From NCBI RefSeq assembly GCF_002198115.1, contig NZ_NGNR01000002.1:417558-481557 (forward strand): a stretch of DNA of 64,000 bases, in the 5' to 3' direction. Below the pieces are notes generated by a model, which ran no database searches, was not told where the DNA came from, and worked only from the letters and a program-made list of their open reading frames with translations. The stretch is from Robiginitalea sediminis (GTDB lineage Bacteria; Bacteroidota; Bacteroidia; Flavobacteriales; Flavobacteriaceae). Shown here in pieces: positions 34,814 through 43,750 of the stretch; position 1 is the first letter of the stretch; each line of letters begins with the position of its first letter. The translations under genes and the position numbers were made by a program.

Positions 34814-35590
34814 TCAGGCTCCAACCTGTTCTGTATCCTGGATACGCTCCAAAAGGGCATCCCAGAGGGCAATACGGGCGTCGAGGGCCCTAATAGCTGT
34901 TTCTTCTGCTTCCTGCCACTTCACGGCATCTGACCCGCACAGGGAAGTGACCATTTGCAGTGACAGGGGCCCATGGTGGTCTCCATCTACTTCTATGTGC
35001 CGGTTAAGGTAATATCGCATTTTACCAAAGGCTCCCTGCCCATCGTGCTCTGCCTTATTCAAGATGGCCAGGAACATATCCGGAATCAGATCTTCCCGCC
35101 CAAAGGTAAAGGCCGAAGCAATCCGATGCATCTCGCCTGTTTCTATTATACTGAAGGTAAACTGCACAAATCCGGCAATTCCCAGGTGGAGGGGCAATGC
35201 GTTTAGGGCAACATCCAAAGATTCCCCGACTCCCAACTTCAAGAGGAGGGTTTCAATCGGCCCGGTATCGGCACCCAATTCCCGCATGGCATCCAGATAC
35301 ATTTCAAAATGGCTCTGTACTTCCCCTTCGTCGTTTTCATCCGTTTCCTCACCCAGCACAATTTCATTGATAAATCGGGCGATTTGCGGGCTGGCCGGTG
35401 GCATCCAGGGGATACGATACCCAGTAAGGCCTATCTGAAGGGTTTTAAGCAAAGACATAAAATCCCAGACCGCAAAAACATGTCCTTCGGAAAACGTACG
35501 GACATGGTGCAGTTCTTTCAGCTGGGCATATAAGGGATGATCTTTAAGCAGTTGTTGCCTGGAATGAATTGCTTCCAGCAAGGACGACAT
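34814..35590 (-). CDS. DUF3050 family protein (heme-oxygenase-like fold)
   Basis: 258 residues from the ATG at 35590; ATG 35599 and GTG 35647 are in frame upstream. The sequence is helical throughout, with 'HHVRTFSEGHVFAVWDFMSLLKTLQ' near 26-50 and 'HIEVDGDHHGPLSLQMVTSLC' near 199-219. Acidic and histidine residues spaced on these helices resemble those of heme-oxygenase-like diiron proteins, so metal binding is plausible but unproven. No signal peptide. The frame ends 4 bases after the glmM stop on the opposite strand. Its partner upstream is the lysophospholipid acyltransferase at 35689. Confidence 0.8.
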   Translation of the reverse strand: MSSLLEAIHSRQQLLKDHPLYAQLKELHHVRTFSEGHVFAVWDFMSLLKTLQIGLTGYRIPWMPPASPQIARFINEIVLGEETDENDEGEVQSHFEMYLDAMRELGADTGPIETLLLKLGVGESLDVALNALPLHLGIAGFVQFTFSIIETGEMHRIASAFTFGREDLIPDMFLAILNKAEHDGQGAFGKMRYYLNRHIEVDGDHHGPLSLQMVTSLCGSDAVKWQEAEETAIRALDARIALWDALLERIQDTEQVGA

Positions 35591-35688
35591 AGGAGACATA
35601 ACGGGGGAATTTGAGGCAAGGTATGGAACAACGTCCAGCACAGGCACATGTCGGGAATAGATTCTTCTTATACAACCTATGGAGCCTT

Positions 35689-36573
35689 CTATTTTGCCGG
35701 CTTTTTCCCCCTGTGTTTCCAGCGCTTATGGGTCCAGAAGTAATACTCCGGGGCCTCGCGGATTGCCTTCTCGGTTTCCCGGAAAAACGCATCGGTAATG
35801 GCGTAATCCGGGACTTTTGTGGGCTCCTCGGCCAGCAGGATACATTCCCCGTGGTACCTGCCCCGCCCCAATTTGGTTACCTTCAGGTAGACCACCGGGA
35901 GGTCCAGTTGTTTGCAGAGCATCTCCGCCCCTGTGTGGATTGGGACTTCAATCCCCATAAAAGGAGCCCAGTAATGGGCTTTTTTAAGCATGGGGGATTG
36001 GTCGATTAATATGCCATAAGTCGCAAGCTGACCCTCTTTCCTGTTTTGGGCCACAACATCCCGGGTTTGCTTGGTGGTAATCAGGGTCATGCCGAACTTG
36101 CCGCGAACATCCCTTACCCATCGGTCGAAATACGGGTTGTTGATGGGCTGGTAGATCCCAAAGCCCCGGGAGCGTATGTGCCGGTCAAGGATAATAGCCC
36201 ATTCCCAACTGGCGTAATGGGGAAATACAATCATCATGCTCTTTCCTTCATCTTCTAGGCGCCGGATGAGTTCCAGGTTGGAAAAGGTGAAGCGCTTCAT
36301 GATTTGTTCCGGTTTCATCCCCATGGTTTTTGCCATTTCCAGGAACATGTCGCACAGGTGCCGATAAAACTTCCGTTCAATTTCCCTGCGTCGCTTTTCG
36401 GGCACTTCCGGGAAAACCAGGCGCAGGTTGTCCCGTACGACTTTACGCCGATAGCCCACCAGGTGATATACCAGGAAATACACCCCGTTGGACAGACCGT
36501 ACAAGAGGGGTAAGGGGAGGCGGGAAACCAACCAGATTAAAGGGTAGGAGAGGAGGAAAACGGCTTTGTGCAT
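35689..36573 (-). CDS. LpxL/HtrB-type lipid A acyltransferase
   Basis: A membrane-associated enzyme that adds a secondary acyl chain to lipid A or a related lipid. The product has 294 residues from the ATG at 36573. An in-frame ATG at 36591 exists, but it overlaps the predicted -7 element and is rejected. An N-terminal hydrophobic segment (about 5-25) anchors it. The catalytic HX4E motif is FPHYASWEWA near 122-131 and 'QPINNPYFDRWVRDVRGKFG' near 145-164 matches the second family block. The acyl donor and target cannot be told. Confidence 0.88.
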   Translation of the reverse strand: MHKAVFLLSYPLIWLVSRLPLPLLYGLSNGVYFLVYHLVGYRRKVVRDNLRLVFPEVPEKRRREIERKFYRHLCDMFLEMAKTMGMKPEQIMKRFTFSNLELIRRLEDEGKSMMIVFPHYASWEWAIILDRHIRSRGFGIYQPINNPYFDRWVRDVRGKFGMTLITTKQTRDVVAQNRKEGQLATYGILIDQSPMLKKAHYWAPFMGIEVPIHTGAEMLCKQLDLPVVYLKVTKLGRGRYHGECILLAEEPTKVPDYAITDAFFRETEKAIREAPEYYFWTHKRWKHRGKKPAK

Positions 36574-36588
36574 GCGCTCTGATCTGGG

Positions 36589-36606
36589 CAAATATAGCTA
36601 TATTTG
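36589..36606. promoter_or_regulatory. Palindromic shared divergent promoter
   Basis: CAAATATAGCTATATTTG is a perfect 18-base palindrome. Each half is a perfect TAnnTTTG -7 element: TATATTTG at 36599-36606 on the plus strand (rhomboid) and its mirror at 36596-36589 on the minus strand (acyltransferase). The two elements are only 2 bases apart, so polymerase should be able to sit on only one at a time. No strong -33 element is seen on either side. Confidence 0.6.
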
Positions 36607-36624
36607 GCCCTATTGTCTACCTCC

Positions 36625-37272
36625 ATGAATTTGCATTTAGCCACGATTATTCTTATTGCTGCCAATGTACTTGTGAGCCTTAAGGGCTTCAACGATTACG
36701 GTTTTTTCGAAAGGTACAAGTTCAATATCAGCGCCATTCGGGCAGGGCAGCGGGACCGCGCCCTCACCTCCGGGTTTCTCCACGTAGACATTGCCCACCT
36801 TTTCCTGAATATGTTCACCCTGTATTTTTTTGCAGATGTGGTTATCAGCTGGTTTGGGCCCTCCCGGTTTTTAATCCTGTATTTCCTGAGTTTGCTGGCC
36901 GGTAGTATGCTGGCCCTCTACTTTCACCGCAATGAACCGTATTACAGTGCGGTGGGCGCCAGTGGTGCCGTAACCGGGATATTGTATTCTGCCATCCTGT
37001 TGCAGCCCGATATGCGGTTGGCCCTCATGTTTATCCCCATTCCGTTTCCGGCCTATGTGCTGGGGATCGCGTATCTGCTCTACTCTATTTACGGGATGAA
37101 AAGCCGCCAGGGCAACATCGGGCATTCCGCCCACTTCGGGGGCGCCGTGGGAGGATTCGTCATTACCCTCCTCTTCAAGCCGGATATCATAACTTCCCAT
37201 CCGGTTATGGTCCTGCTGCTGGCCGTGCCCATTATCCTGCTTTTTGTGTTGCAGAAAACCGGGCGTATCTGA
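36625..37272 (+). CDS. Rhomboid family intramembrane serine protease
   Basis: 215 residues from the ATG at 36625; a TTG at 36604 is in frame but lies in the promoter. Six transmembrane segments are predicted. The catalytic Ser113 is in GASGAVTG and the catalytic His170 is in HSAHFGGAVGG. 'FLHVDIAHLFLNMFTLYFFA' supplies the oxyanion-region Asn. All hallmarks of an active rhomboid are present. The substrate is unknown. Confidence 0.9.
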   Translation: MNLHLATIILIAANVLVSLKGFNDYGFFERYKFNISAIRAGQRDRALTSGFLHVDIAHLFLNMFTLYFFADVVISWFGPSRFLILYFLSLLAGSMLALYFHRNEPYYSAVGASGAVTGILYSAILLQPDMRLALMFIPIPFPAYVLGIAYLLYSIYGMKSRQGNIGHSAHFGGAVGGFVITLLFKPDIITSHPVMVLLLAVPIILLFVLQKTGRI

Positions 37273-37367
37273 TTATTTTTAACAGTTTTTGCCTTTAAAT
37301 CCGACTTGGATATACGAATCAGGGACTCTGGGCGTTAGGTCTTTACCGAATCACCATTAACCTGATT

Positions 37368-38996
37368 ATGAAATTCCAACAGCTAAGGTATGCCCTTATA
37401 GGGGCATTAGTACTCAACGCCTGTAGCGATGAGACCACGATTTACCAGGATAAGCTCCAGGATGAAGTATTTCTGGAAAACAGTTCAGCCGTGCTGGATG
37501 GGGCCGTTTCTTTCGGCACCTCCGGGGTGCTGGATATCTTCGATGAAAATGGAGTCTCCGGCAAGGCCGCAGACGTGGCCGGCGATTACCCCCTGACCCT
37601 GGTAGCCTCTGTTTCCCCTCCCTCGTACAGGAGCGGGGACAACCTGACGGCTTCCCATGTGCAACTCGATGGTAATTATGCCTATGTAGCCTATAATACT
37701 GTAGGGGAAGACTATTATGGCGCAATCGACATCGTCAATATTTCCGATCCCCATAACCCCAGGGTTACTTCCCGACTCTTCTACCTGAACGCAGATGTAA
37801 ATGCCCTTAAGTACGAGAACGGTTATATCTATGCCGTAGGAGGTGTAAATGCCGAAACTTCTGTAACCGCCACCGCAAACTCCTTCCTGGCCCGGATCCC
37901 GGCCTCGGGCGGACGCCTGAGTACCGACGGAATCCTATATGGTTTCCAGGAGGGATATAACGCCACCGATGTGCTGGTACAGGCAGACCGGATCCTGGTG
38001 AGCAGCGGGAAGGAAGGGAGTATAACCGCCTATTCCAAAACAGACCTTACCAAACTCGGGGAAACCTTTGTGGCCGATGCCCGTTCCATGGCGGCTACCG
38101 ATGCCGGCTTTGCGGTGCTCGATGCGGGCAGCGGGGTTCGGCTCCTCCAGCAGGATTTTACCGAAACCTCCCTGGTGCCTGTCACTACAGACCTGGGTCT
38201 GGCAACCAAGAAAACCCTGGACATCCAGCAAGGCAGGATCATGGTAGCAGAAGCTGCACAGGGTGCCGGCATATATGATGCCGCCACCGGGAACCTACTG
38301 GAATATCTTCCCATCCCTATTCATCCGGATGGTACGGACCAGGCCGATGTGGTCACCAACGCCGTGGTGGCTAACGAGGAAGCCGTATTTATGGCCAACG
38401 GTGGGGCCGGGATGTGTCTTTCGGCCTTTGAAGGGGACCAGACCCGCCTTGTAGGGATCATAGAGCTCCAGGGCTCGGTAAACTATGTGGCCTCCCGGGA
38501 CGATTATGTTTTTGCGGCCACAGGAGAAGGCGGGCTGCAGGTCATCCGCATCCACCGGCCATCCGAAAGCCTGGCCGGAGCCTGCGAAGGGCTGCCGGAA
38601 TACGACGGCAGTTCCAAAATGATCGTCAACAGCGGGCAAAGTGCAGCCTTCAGCGGCGCCAAGCGCCTCAACAATATGAATATCGGGGGAGAACTGCTCC
38701 TATGTGGGGCATGGACTGTATCTAACAGCGTAAATCTCCAGCCTGGCGGGCATTTCGACCTCTTTGGCACCCTGGCCGTTGGGCGGTTTACCCGCAGGCG
38801 GAACATAACAGTCAATGAAGGCGCCGTACTGCGCATAGAGGGGGATGTCACCATTTACGGAGATCTCATACTCAATGACGGGGCCACCCTGGAATTCCTG
38901 GGTGAGGATTCCGCCATCGATATTTTCGGGCAGGTGAAGGTACTCGGGGAGGTTACCATTAATGGGAACTTCCGCGATGTACGGAACAAGTTCTGA
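37368..38996 (+). CDS. Secreted LVIVD-repeat (beta-propeller) lipoprotein with C-terminal beta-helix-like tail
   Basis: 542 residues. The lipobox is LNAC (Cys19). From about 75 to 400 there are repeated short units such as 'YYGAIDIVNISDPHNPRVTS' and 'GEGGLQVIRIHRPSESL', the LVIVD pattern of a beta-propeller. The last 130 residues (ITVNEGAVLRIEGDVTIYGDLILNDGATLEF...) repeat about every 18-22 residues and look like a right-handed beta-helix or bactofilin-like stack. No catalytic motif is seen. Probably an envelope scaffold or binding protein. It stands alone, with a terminator after it. Confidence 0.75.
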   Translation: MKFQQLRYALIGALVLNACSDETTIYQDKLQDEVFLENSSAVLDGAVSFGTSGVLDIFDENGVSGKAADVAGDYPLTLVASVSPPSYRSGDNLTASHVQLDGNYAYVAYNTVGEDYYGAIDIVNISDPHNPRVTSRLFYLNADVNALKYENGYIYAVGGVNAETSVTATANSFLARIPASGGRLSTDGILYGFQEGYNATDVLVQADRILVSSGKEGSITAYSKTDLTKLGETFVADARSMAATDAGFAVLDAGSGVRLLQQDFTETSLVPVTTDLGLATKKTLDIQQGRIMVAEAAQGAGIYDAATGNLLEYLPIPIHPDGTDQADVVTNAVVANEEAVFMANGGAGMCLSAFEGDQTRLVGIIELQGSVNYVASRDDYVFAATGEGGLQVIRIHRPSESLAGACEGLPEYDGSSKMIVNSGQSAAFSGAKRLNNMNIGGELLLCGAWTVSNSVNLQPGGHFDLFGTLAVGRFTRRRNITVNEGAVLRIEGDVTIYGDLILNDGATLEFLGEDSAIDIFGQVKVLGEVTINGNFRDVRNKF

Positions 38997-39020
38997 AGCG
39001 AGTAATGGAAGGATAAAAGA

Positions 39021-39050
39021 AAAACCGCGGGTCTTCCCGCGGTTTTTTTT
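39021..39050. terminator. Strong bidirectional terminator
   Basis: AAAACCGCGGG (39021-39031), loop TCTT, CCCGCGGTTTT (39036-39046) followed by four more T. It lies between the converging LVIVD lipoprotein and TlpA-like genes. Confidence 0.88.
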
Positions 39051-39052
39051 AT

Positions 39053-40165
39053 TCAGGGTAGCAATTCGGCTACTTTCGCTCCCAGGGCAGGACCCCTCAG
39101 GTTTTTGGCGATAATCACCCCGTTTTCATCCAGCAGGAAACTGGCGGGGATAGCGCGAATGCCGTACAATTGGGCGATGGGCCCGTTGAAGTATTGCAGG
39201 TTGGAAATCTGGGGCCAAACCAGGCCGTCTTTGGCAATGGCTTCTTTCCACTGGGTTTCATTCCGGTCCAGGGAAATCCCCACTACCTGAAACCCTTTGT
39301 CTTTATACTGGTTATACACCTGCACGATATTCGGGTTTTCGGCCCGGCATGGCCTGCACCACCCAGCCCAGAAATCGACCAGGGTTACCTTGCCCAGGCT
39401 TCCTTTAAGGCTGAGGGTTTCGCCATCGGGCGAAGGTCCGCTGAAATCAGGAGCCGTAGCGCCAATGGCAGTAGTTTCCACGCGTGCAATAACCTCGGCC
39501 AGCGTTCGGGCATGGTGGGTTTCTTTGATTGAGGGGTCCAGGGCTGCGTATAACGATTTGATTTCCTGGACCGGGGTAAGTTCCCCCTCCAAAAGCCGGT
39601 TTAGGATCAGGACAGAAATAAGGGCTTCCGGGTGGCTGGCTACAAAATCCTGTTCAAAGGCCAACTGCCGGTCCTGAAGTTCGAAGTATTCGTCCCGCAG
39701 TGCCGTGATAATGGCGGAGTCATTCTGTTGTACGGCTGCATTCAGGTCCTGATTCATGGACATGCGGCGTAAAGACATCTCCCGTGCCTCTGAAAGGAAT
39801 TCGGAGTAGGCCTCGTTCTGTGGGGTCCCCGAGACGCGTGCCAGGCTGAGGCTGTCTACGTGGCCGCGGAGCTCCACGCTGCCTTTCTCCAGGACGAGGG
39901 GGACGGGACTCCTGCTGCCTTCCACAAAAACGTAGTACAATTCGGGTTGTTCAATGGCGCCTTCGAAGCTAAAGGTACCTCCCTGAATAGCTGTGGTATC
40001 TACATCCACAGTCTGCAGGTTTTCGTCACTCCGGCGCAGGAAAACCCGTTTGCCGTCCTCTATCTCCCCGGAAAGTGTTCCGCTGATGCGATATCCGTCG
40101 GTAGTGCCCTCCCCACAGGATGCCAGAAGGACGAGTGAGGCCAGAAGGCCAAATGCACGTTTCAT
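39053..40165 (-). CDS. TlpA-type thioredoxin lipoprotein with DUF4369 domain
   Basis: A periplasmic membrane-tethered thiol-disulfide oxidoreductase. 370 residues: lipobox LLASC (Cys17), an N-terminal DUF4369-like beta domain (about 25-125), a helical linker, then a thioredoxin domain from about 235 with the redox motif WCRPC in 'LVDFWAGWCRPCRAENP'. The cis-proline position is 'IRAIPASFLLD'. This domain pair is widespread in Bacteroidota. Disulfide reduction of exported proteins or cytochrome maturation is the usual role; the partner is unknown. Confidence 0.9.
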   Translation of the reverse strand: MKRAFGLLASLVLLASCGEGTTDGYRISGTLSGEIEDGKRVFLRRSDENLQTVDVDTTAIQGGTFSFEGAIEQPELYYVFVEGSRSPVPLVLEKGSVELRGHVDSLSLARVSGTPQNEAYSEFLSEAREMSLRRMSMNQDLNAAVQQNDSAIITALRDEYFELQDRQLAFEQDFVASHPEALISVLILNRLLEGELTPVQEIKSLYAALDPSIKETHHARTLAEVIARVETTAIGATAPDFSGPSPDGETLSLKGSLGKVTLVDFWAGWCRPCRAENPNIVQVYNQYKDKGFQVVGISLDRNETQWKEAIAKDGLVWPQISNLQYFNGPIAQLYGIRAIPASFLLDENGVIIAKNLRGPALGAKVAELLP

Positions 40166-40210
40166 AAAATCGAATTTACGAGTGTAAAGGTAGGTAGTTC
40201 GTCAAGAACG

Positions 40211-40236
40211 AAAAAGCCCCGGAATCTTCCGGGGCT
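40211..40236 (-). terminator. Rho-independent terminator after the small barrel gene
   Basis: AGCCCCGGAA (40215-40224), loop TC, TTCCGGGGCT (40227-40236): a 10-base perfect stem. On the minus strand it is followed by TTTTT (40215-40211). It separates the small barrel gene from the TlpA-like gene. Confidence 0.8.
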
Positions 40237-40255
40237 CATTTTACTTTTGATTTTC

Positions 40256-40747
40256 TTAAAACTGGTATCGGACCCCGAGGGCTATATCGAAGTCGAAATT
40301 ATCCGAAAAACCATCGTAGCCGATAAGGCCTATTTCCGGCCTGAAATCCAGGGAAAGCAGAAGGGGGATGTCGAAGTTGTATTCGATCCCGATGTCCCCG
40401 GCTCCGAATACAAAGAGTCCTCCGTCCTCGTCGGTAAAGCCCGGGTCGAAGTCTACGCTGCCCAGGCCGCCGCCCACGCCGTAATACCAATTGAAGTTAC
40501 CGTCTAACTGGTGTACCCACTGGTATACCCCGGTGAGCTTGAAGGCATCGAAATTCCGGGAATCGCGCCAGCCAAGGTTGGCTTCCACCCGGTTATAGCG
40601 TGCGATGGATTTCTGGTAGGAGATTTCGGCCCCGAAGCCGTCGCTGTCTCCCAGCCTCAGGCCCAGGGCGTGGTCTGCGATATCCTGGGCCAAAAGCCCG
40701 GATGCCGTAAACATAAACAGGATGGTGAAAATTCGGATCAGTTTCAT
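40256..40747 (-). CDS. Small outer-membrane beta-barrel protein
   Basis: 163 residues with a signal peptide (1-20, ending LLAQ). The mature part is alternating amphipathic strands rich in glycine and aromatics, e.g. 'FNWYYGVGGGLGSVDFDPGF' and 'GDIGIEYNFDIPLLLSLDF', ending in 'IALGVRYQF' with the terminal Phe needed for BAM assembly. Size fits an 8-strand barrel. Function unknown. A -7-like TATTTTTG lies on the minus strand at 40777-40770. Confidence 0.8.
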   Translation of the reverse strand: MKLIRIFTILFMFTASGLLAQDIADHALGLRLGDSDGFGAEISYQKSIARYNRVEANLGWRDSRNFDAFKLTGVYQWVHQLDGNFNWYYGVGGGLGSVDFDPGFTDEDGGLFVFGAGDIGIEYNFDIPLLLSLDFRPEIGLIGYDGFSDNFDFDIALGVRYQF

Positions 40748-40837
40748 ATATGTCTGTTTTAGGGTGAAACAAAAATAGGCAGAAGTCCTCCTACTGCCCG
40801 CTAATAAAAACTTAAATTAGCCCCTAAAATTGTCCGT

Positions 40838-43750
40838 TTGGAAATAAATCTGCTCCGGGAGCTTTCGGCCTCCCTGTCCGGGGAACTTTACTGGGATAAC
40901 CTGCATAAAGGGCTGTACGCCACAGATGCCTCTGTATACCGTATGGTTCCCACGGCGGTGGCTTACCCAAAGGATGAAAAGGACCTGAAGGCCCTGATTG
41001 CTTTCGCAGACCGCTATGGCACCAGCCTTATTCCGCGTACAGCGGGTACTTCCCTTGCAGGCCAATGCGTGGGGGAGGGTATAGTGGTTGATGTTTCCCG
41101 CCACTTTACCCGGATCCTGGACATCGATGCAGCACACCGTCGGGTCCGGGTACAGCCCGGGGTAGTGCGGGACGAACTCAATGCCGCCCTGGAGCCGTAC
41201 GGGCTGTTTTTCGGACCCAACACTTCCACCTCCAACCGATGCATGATTGGCGGGATGGTTGGCAATAACTCCAGCGGGACCACTTCCATCCGTTACGGGG
41301 TAACCCGGGATAAGGTAATCGGCCTGAAGGTGCTGCTGGCGGACGGAAGCACCGTGGAAACCGGGCCTCTGAACCAGACGGAATTTGAAGAAAAATGCAA
41401 AGGTTCCAGTTTTGAATCTACTATTTACAAAACTTTACATAAAGAGCTTTCCAACAGAGATATACGGGAAGAAATAAGAAGAGAATTCCCCGAGGCCGAC
41501 ATCCACCGACGCAATACGGGTTACGCCGTGGATGCCCTTTTGGAGGCCAGCATTTTCGGGGGAGGGCAGGACACCCTGAACCTCTCGTCCCTGTTGTGCG
41601 GAAGCGAGGGCACTCTGGCCCTGACCACGGAAATTACCCTGGCCCTCGACCCCATACCGCCTAAACACGCAGCCATGGTGGTTCCCCACTATGAGACCCT
41701 CGAAAAAAGCCTGGCCGATGTAGTCCCCGCCATGGAGCACCCCCTGTATCTGTGTGAGATGATGGACAAGGTGATCCTGGATTGTACGCGGAATAACCGG
41801 GAACAACTCGAAAACCGGTTTTTTGTGGAAGGGGATCCCGCAGCCCTGCTCATGATGGAGGTACGGGCCGATTCCCCGGAGGTGCTGGAGCAGGAAGTAG
41901 GTTCTTTGCTCGCTACCCTGGAGAAAAGCGGGATGTCCTATGCCGCCCCTGTCCTCAGGGGGGATGACATCCGCAAAGCGGTGGACCTGCGCAAGGCAGG
42001 GCTGGGCCTGCTAGGCAATATGGTTGGGGACCGGAAAGCGGTGGCATGCATAGAGGATACGGCTGTGGCCCTTCCTAAACTCAAAGATTTTATAGGGGAA
42101 TTTACCCGGATCATGGAGGGTTACGGGCAACAAGCCGTGTATTACGCGCATGCCGGGGCAGGGGAGCTGCACCTCAGACCCATCCTGAACCTCAAGGATT
42201 CGGAAGATGTCCGCCTTTTCCGGGCCATTACCACAGATGTGGCACACCTGACCAAGAAGTACAAAGGCTCCTTCAGCGGGGAACACGGCGATGGGATCGT
42301 CCGGGCCGAATTTATCCCGCTAATGATCGGGGAGGCCAATTATCAGTTACTCAGACGGATCAAGACGGCCTTCGACCCGAAAGGGATTTTCAACCCGCAT
42401 AAAATCGTAGATGCCTATCCCATGGACCGCTCTCTCAGGTATGAGCCCGATCGGGAAGAACCGGAGATAGAAACCCTCCTGGATTTTTCCGACAGCCAGG
42501 GCATCCTTAGGGCGGCCGAGAAGTGCAATGGCAGCGGAGATTGCCGCAAATCTCATACCATGTCCGGTGCCATGTGTCCGAGTTATCAGGCCACCAGGAG
42601 GGAAAAGGACACCACCCGGGGCAGGGCCAATACACTTCGGGAAATGCTGGCAGACCCGGGCAAGGCCAACCGGTTCGACCGGCAGGAGCTCAAAGAGGTA
42701 TTCGACCTTTGCCTCAGTTGTAAGGCCTGTGCCAGGGAATGCCCCAGCAATGTGGATGTTGCAACGCTCAAGGCGGAATTCACCTACCAATACCAGAAGG
42801 CCAATGGCGCCTCCCTGCGCAGCAGACTTTTTGCCTATAACACACGGATCAACGCCCTCAACAGCCGGATGGCGCCCCTGGTGAACCCCTTACTCCGAAG
42901 TCGACTGGTGGGCGGCCTTCTGAAAAAGGGACTTGGGGTAGCGCGTGAGAGGAGTCTTCCTGAAGTAACTCGTTTTAGTTTTGATAAGGCCCTGGACCGC
43001 CTTCGTAAAAATCACCCGCCCTCCGGCCGCCCGGTAGCCCTGTTTATCGATGAGTTTACCCGGTACCTGGATACCAGCCAGGGACGGGATGCCATGGAGT
43101 TGCTGCTCCGCCTGGGGTACGATGTGCAGCTGTTGTTCGCTGAAAGCGGGCGCACTTTTATCTCCAAAGGCTTCCTCAAACAGGCCCAAGAATTGGCGCA
43201 CAGGAACAAGTCTGAACTGCTGGCCCTTGCACAAAACGATATCCCTTTGCTGGGGTTGGAGCCCTCGGCCATCCTGACTTTCCGGGATGAATACCAAAGG
43301 TTTGGGTTACCTGCCAAGGATGCAGCAGCTATTGCATCCAACGCATTTCTCATTGAGGAGTTCCTGGCCGGAGAAGCAGCTGCTGGACATATTACACGGG
43401 AAATGTTTACCCGCCAGGCCCGGGAGGTGAAAATCCACAACCATTGTTACCAGAAAGCCCTTTCTAACCAAAAGGTAACTTTTGATATCCTCAATTTGCC
43501 GGAGAACTACACCGTGAGTATTATCCCTTCCGGGTGTTGCGGGATGGCCGGGTCTTTTGGCTACGAGAAAGAGCACTATGAGGTCAGTATGCAGGTAGGA
43601 CGCCTCAAACTCTTCCCCGCCGTGGAAGGTACTGCTCCCGAGGTACGCTTGGCCGCCAACGGCACCAGTTGCCGGCACCAGATTTTCGATGGTACGGGCA
43701 GGAAGGCCCAGCACCCGGTAACCCTTTTACTGGAAGCCCTGGCCCTCTAA
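40838..43750 (+). CDS. FAD-linked oxidase and Fe-S (GlpC-like) fusion, D-2-hydroxyacid dehydrogenase type
   Basis: A respiratory-type dehydrogenase joining a PCMH FAD domain to an iron-sulfur domain. 970 residues starting at a TTG; no earlier start is available and the N-terminus fits homologues. The FAD part (about 1-530) has 'PRTAGTSLAGQCVGEGIVVDVSRHF', 'PNTSTSNRCMIGGMVGNNSSG' and 'HAGAGELHLRP'. The Fe-S part has CNGSGDC...MCPSY and CLSCKACARECPSNVD for two 4Fe-4S clusters, then a Cys-rich domain with PSGCCGMAGSFGYEKEHYE near 920. The likely substrate is D-lactate or 2-hydroxyglutarate, with electrons passing to quinone. Confidence 0.9.
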   Translation: MEINLLRELSASLSGELYWDNLHKGLYATDASVYRMVPTAVAYPKDEKDLKALIAFADRYGTSLIPRTAGTSLAGQCVGEGIVVDVSRHFTRILDIDAAHRRVRVQPGVVRDELNAALEPYGLFFGPNTSTSNRCMIGGMVGNNSSGTTSIRYGVTRDKVIGLKVLLADGSTVETGPLNQTEFEEKCKGSSFESTIYKTLHKELSNRDIREEIRREFPEADIHRRNTGYAVDALLEASIFGGGQDTLNLSSLLCGSEGTLALTTEITLALDPIPPKHAAMVVPHYETLEKSLADVVPAMEHPLYLCEMMDKVILDCTRNNREQLENRFFVEGDPAALLMMEVRADSPEVLEQEVGSLLATLEKSGMSYAAPVLRGDDIRKAVDLRKAGLGLLGNMVGDRKAVACIEDTAVALPKLKDFIGEFTRIMEGYGQQAVYYAHAGAGELHLRPILNLKDSEDVRLFRAITTDVAHLTKKYKGSFSGEHGDGIVRAEFIPLMIGEANYQLLRRIKTAFDPKGIFNPHKIVDAYPMDRSLRYEPDREEPEIETLLDFSDSQGILRAAEKCNGSGDCRKSHTMSGAMCPSYQATRREKDTTRGRANTLREMLADPGKANRFDRQELKEVFDLCLSCKACARECPSNVDVATLKAEFTYQYQKANGASLRSRLFAYNTRINALNSRMAPLVNPLLRSRLVGGLLKKGLGVARERSLPEVTRFSFDKALDRLRKNHPPSGRPVALFIDEFTRYLDTSQGRDAMELLLRLGYDVQLLFAESGRTFISKGFLKQAQELAHRNKSELLALAQNDIPLLGLEPSAILTFRDEYQRFGLPAKDAAAIASNAFLIEEFLAGEAAAGHITREMFTRQAREVKIHNHCYQKALSNQKVTFDILNLPENYTVSIIPSGCCGMAGSFGYEKEHYEVSMQVGRLKLFPAVEGTAPEVRLAANGTSCRHQIFDGTGRKAQHPVTLLLEALAL

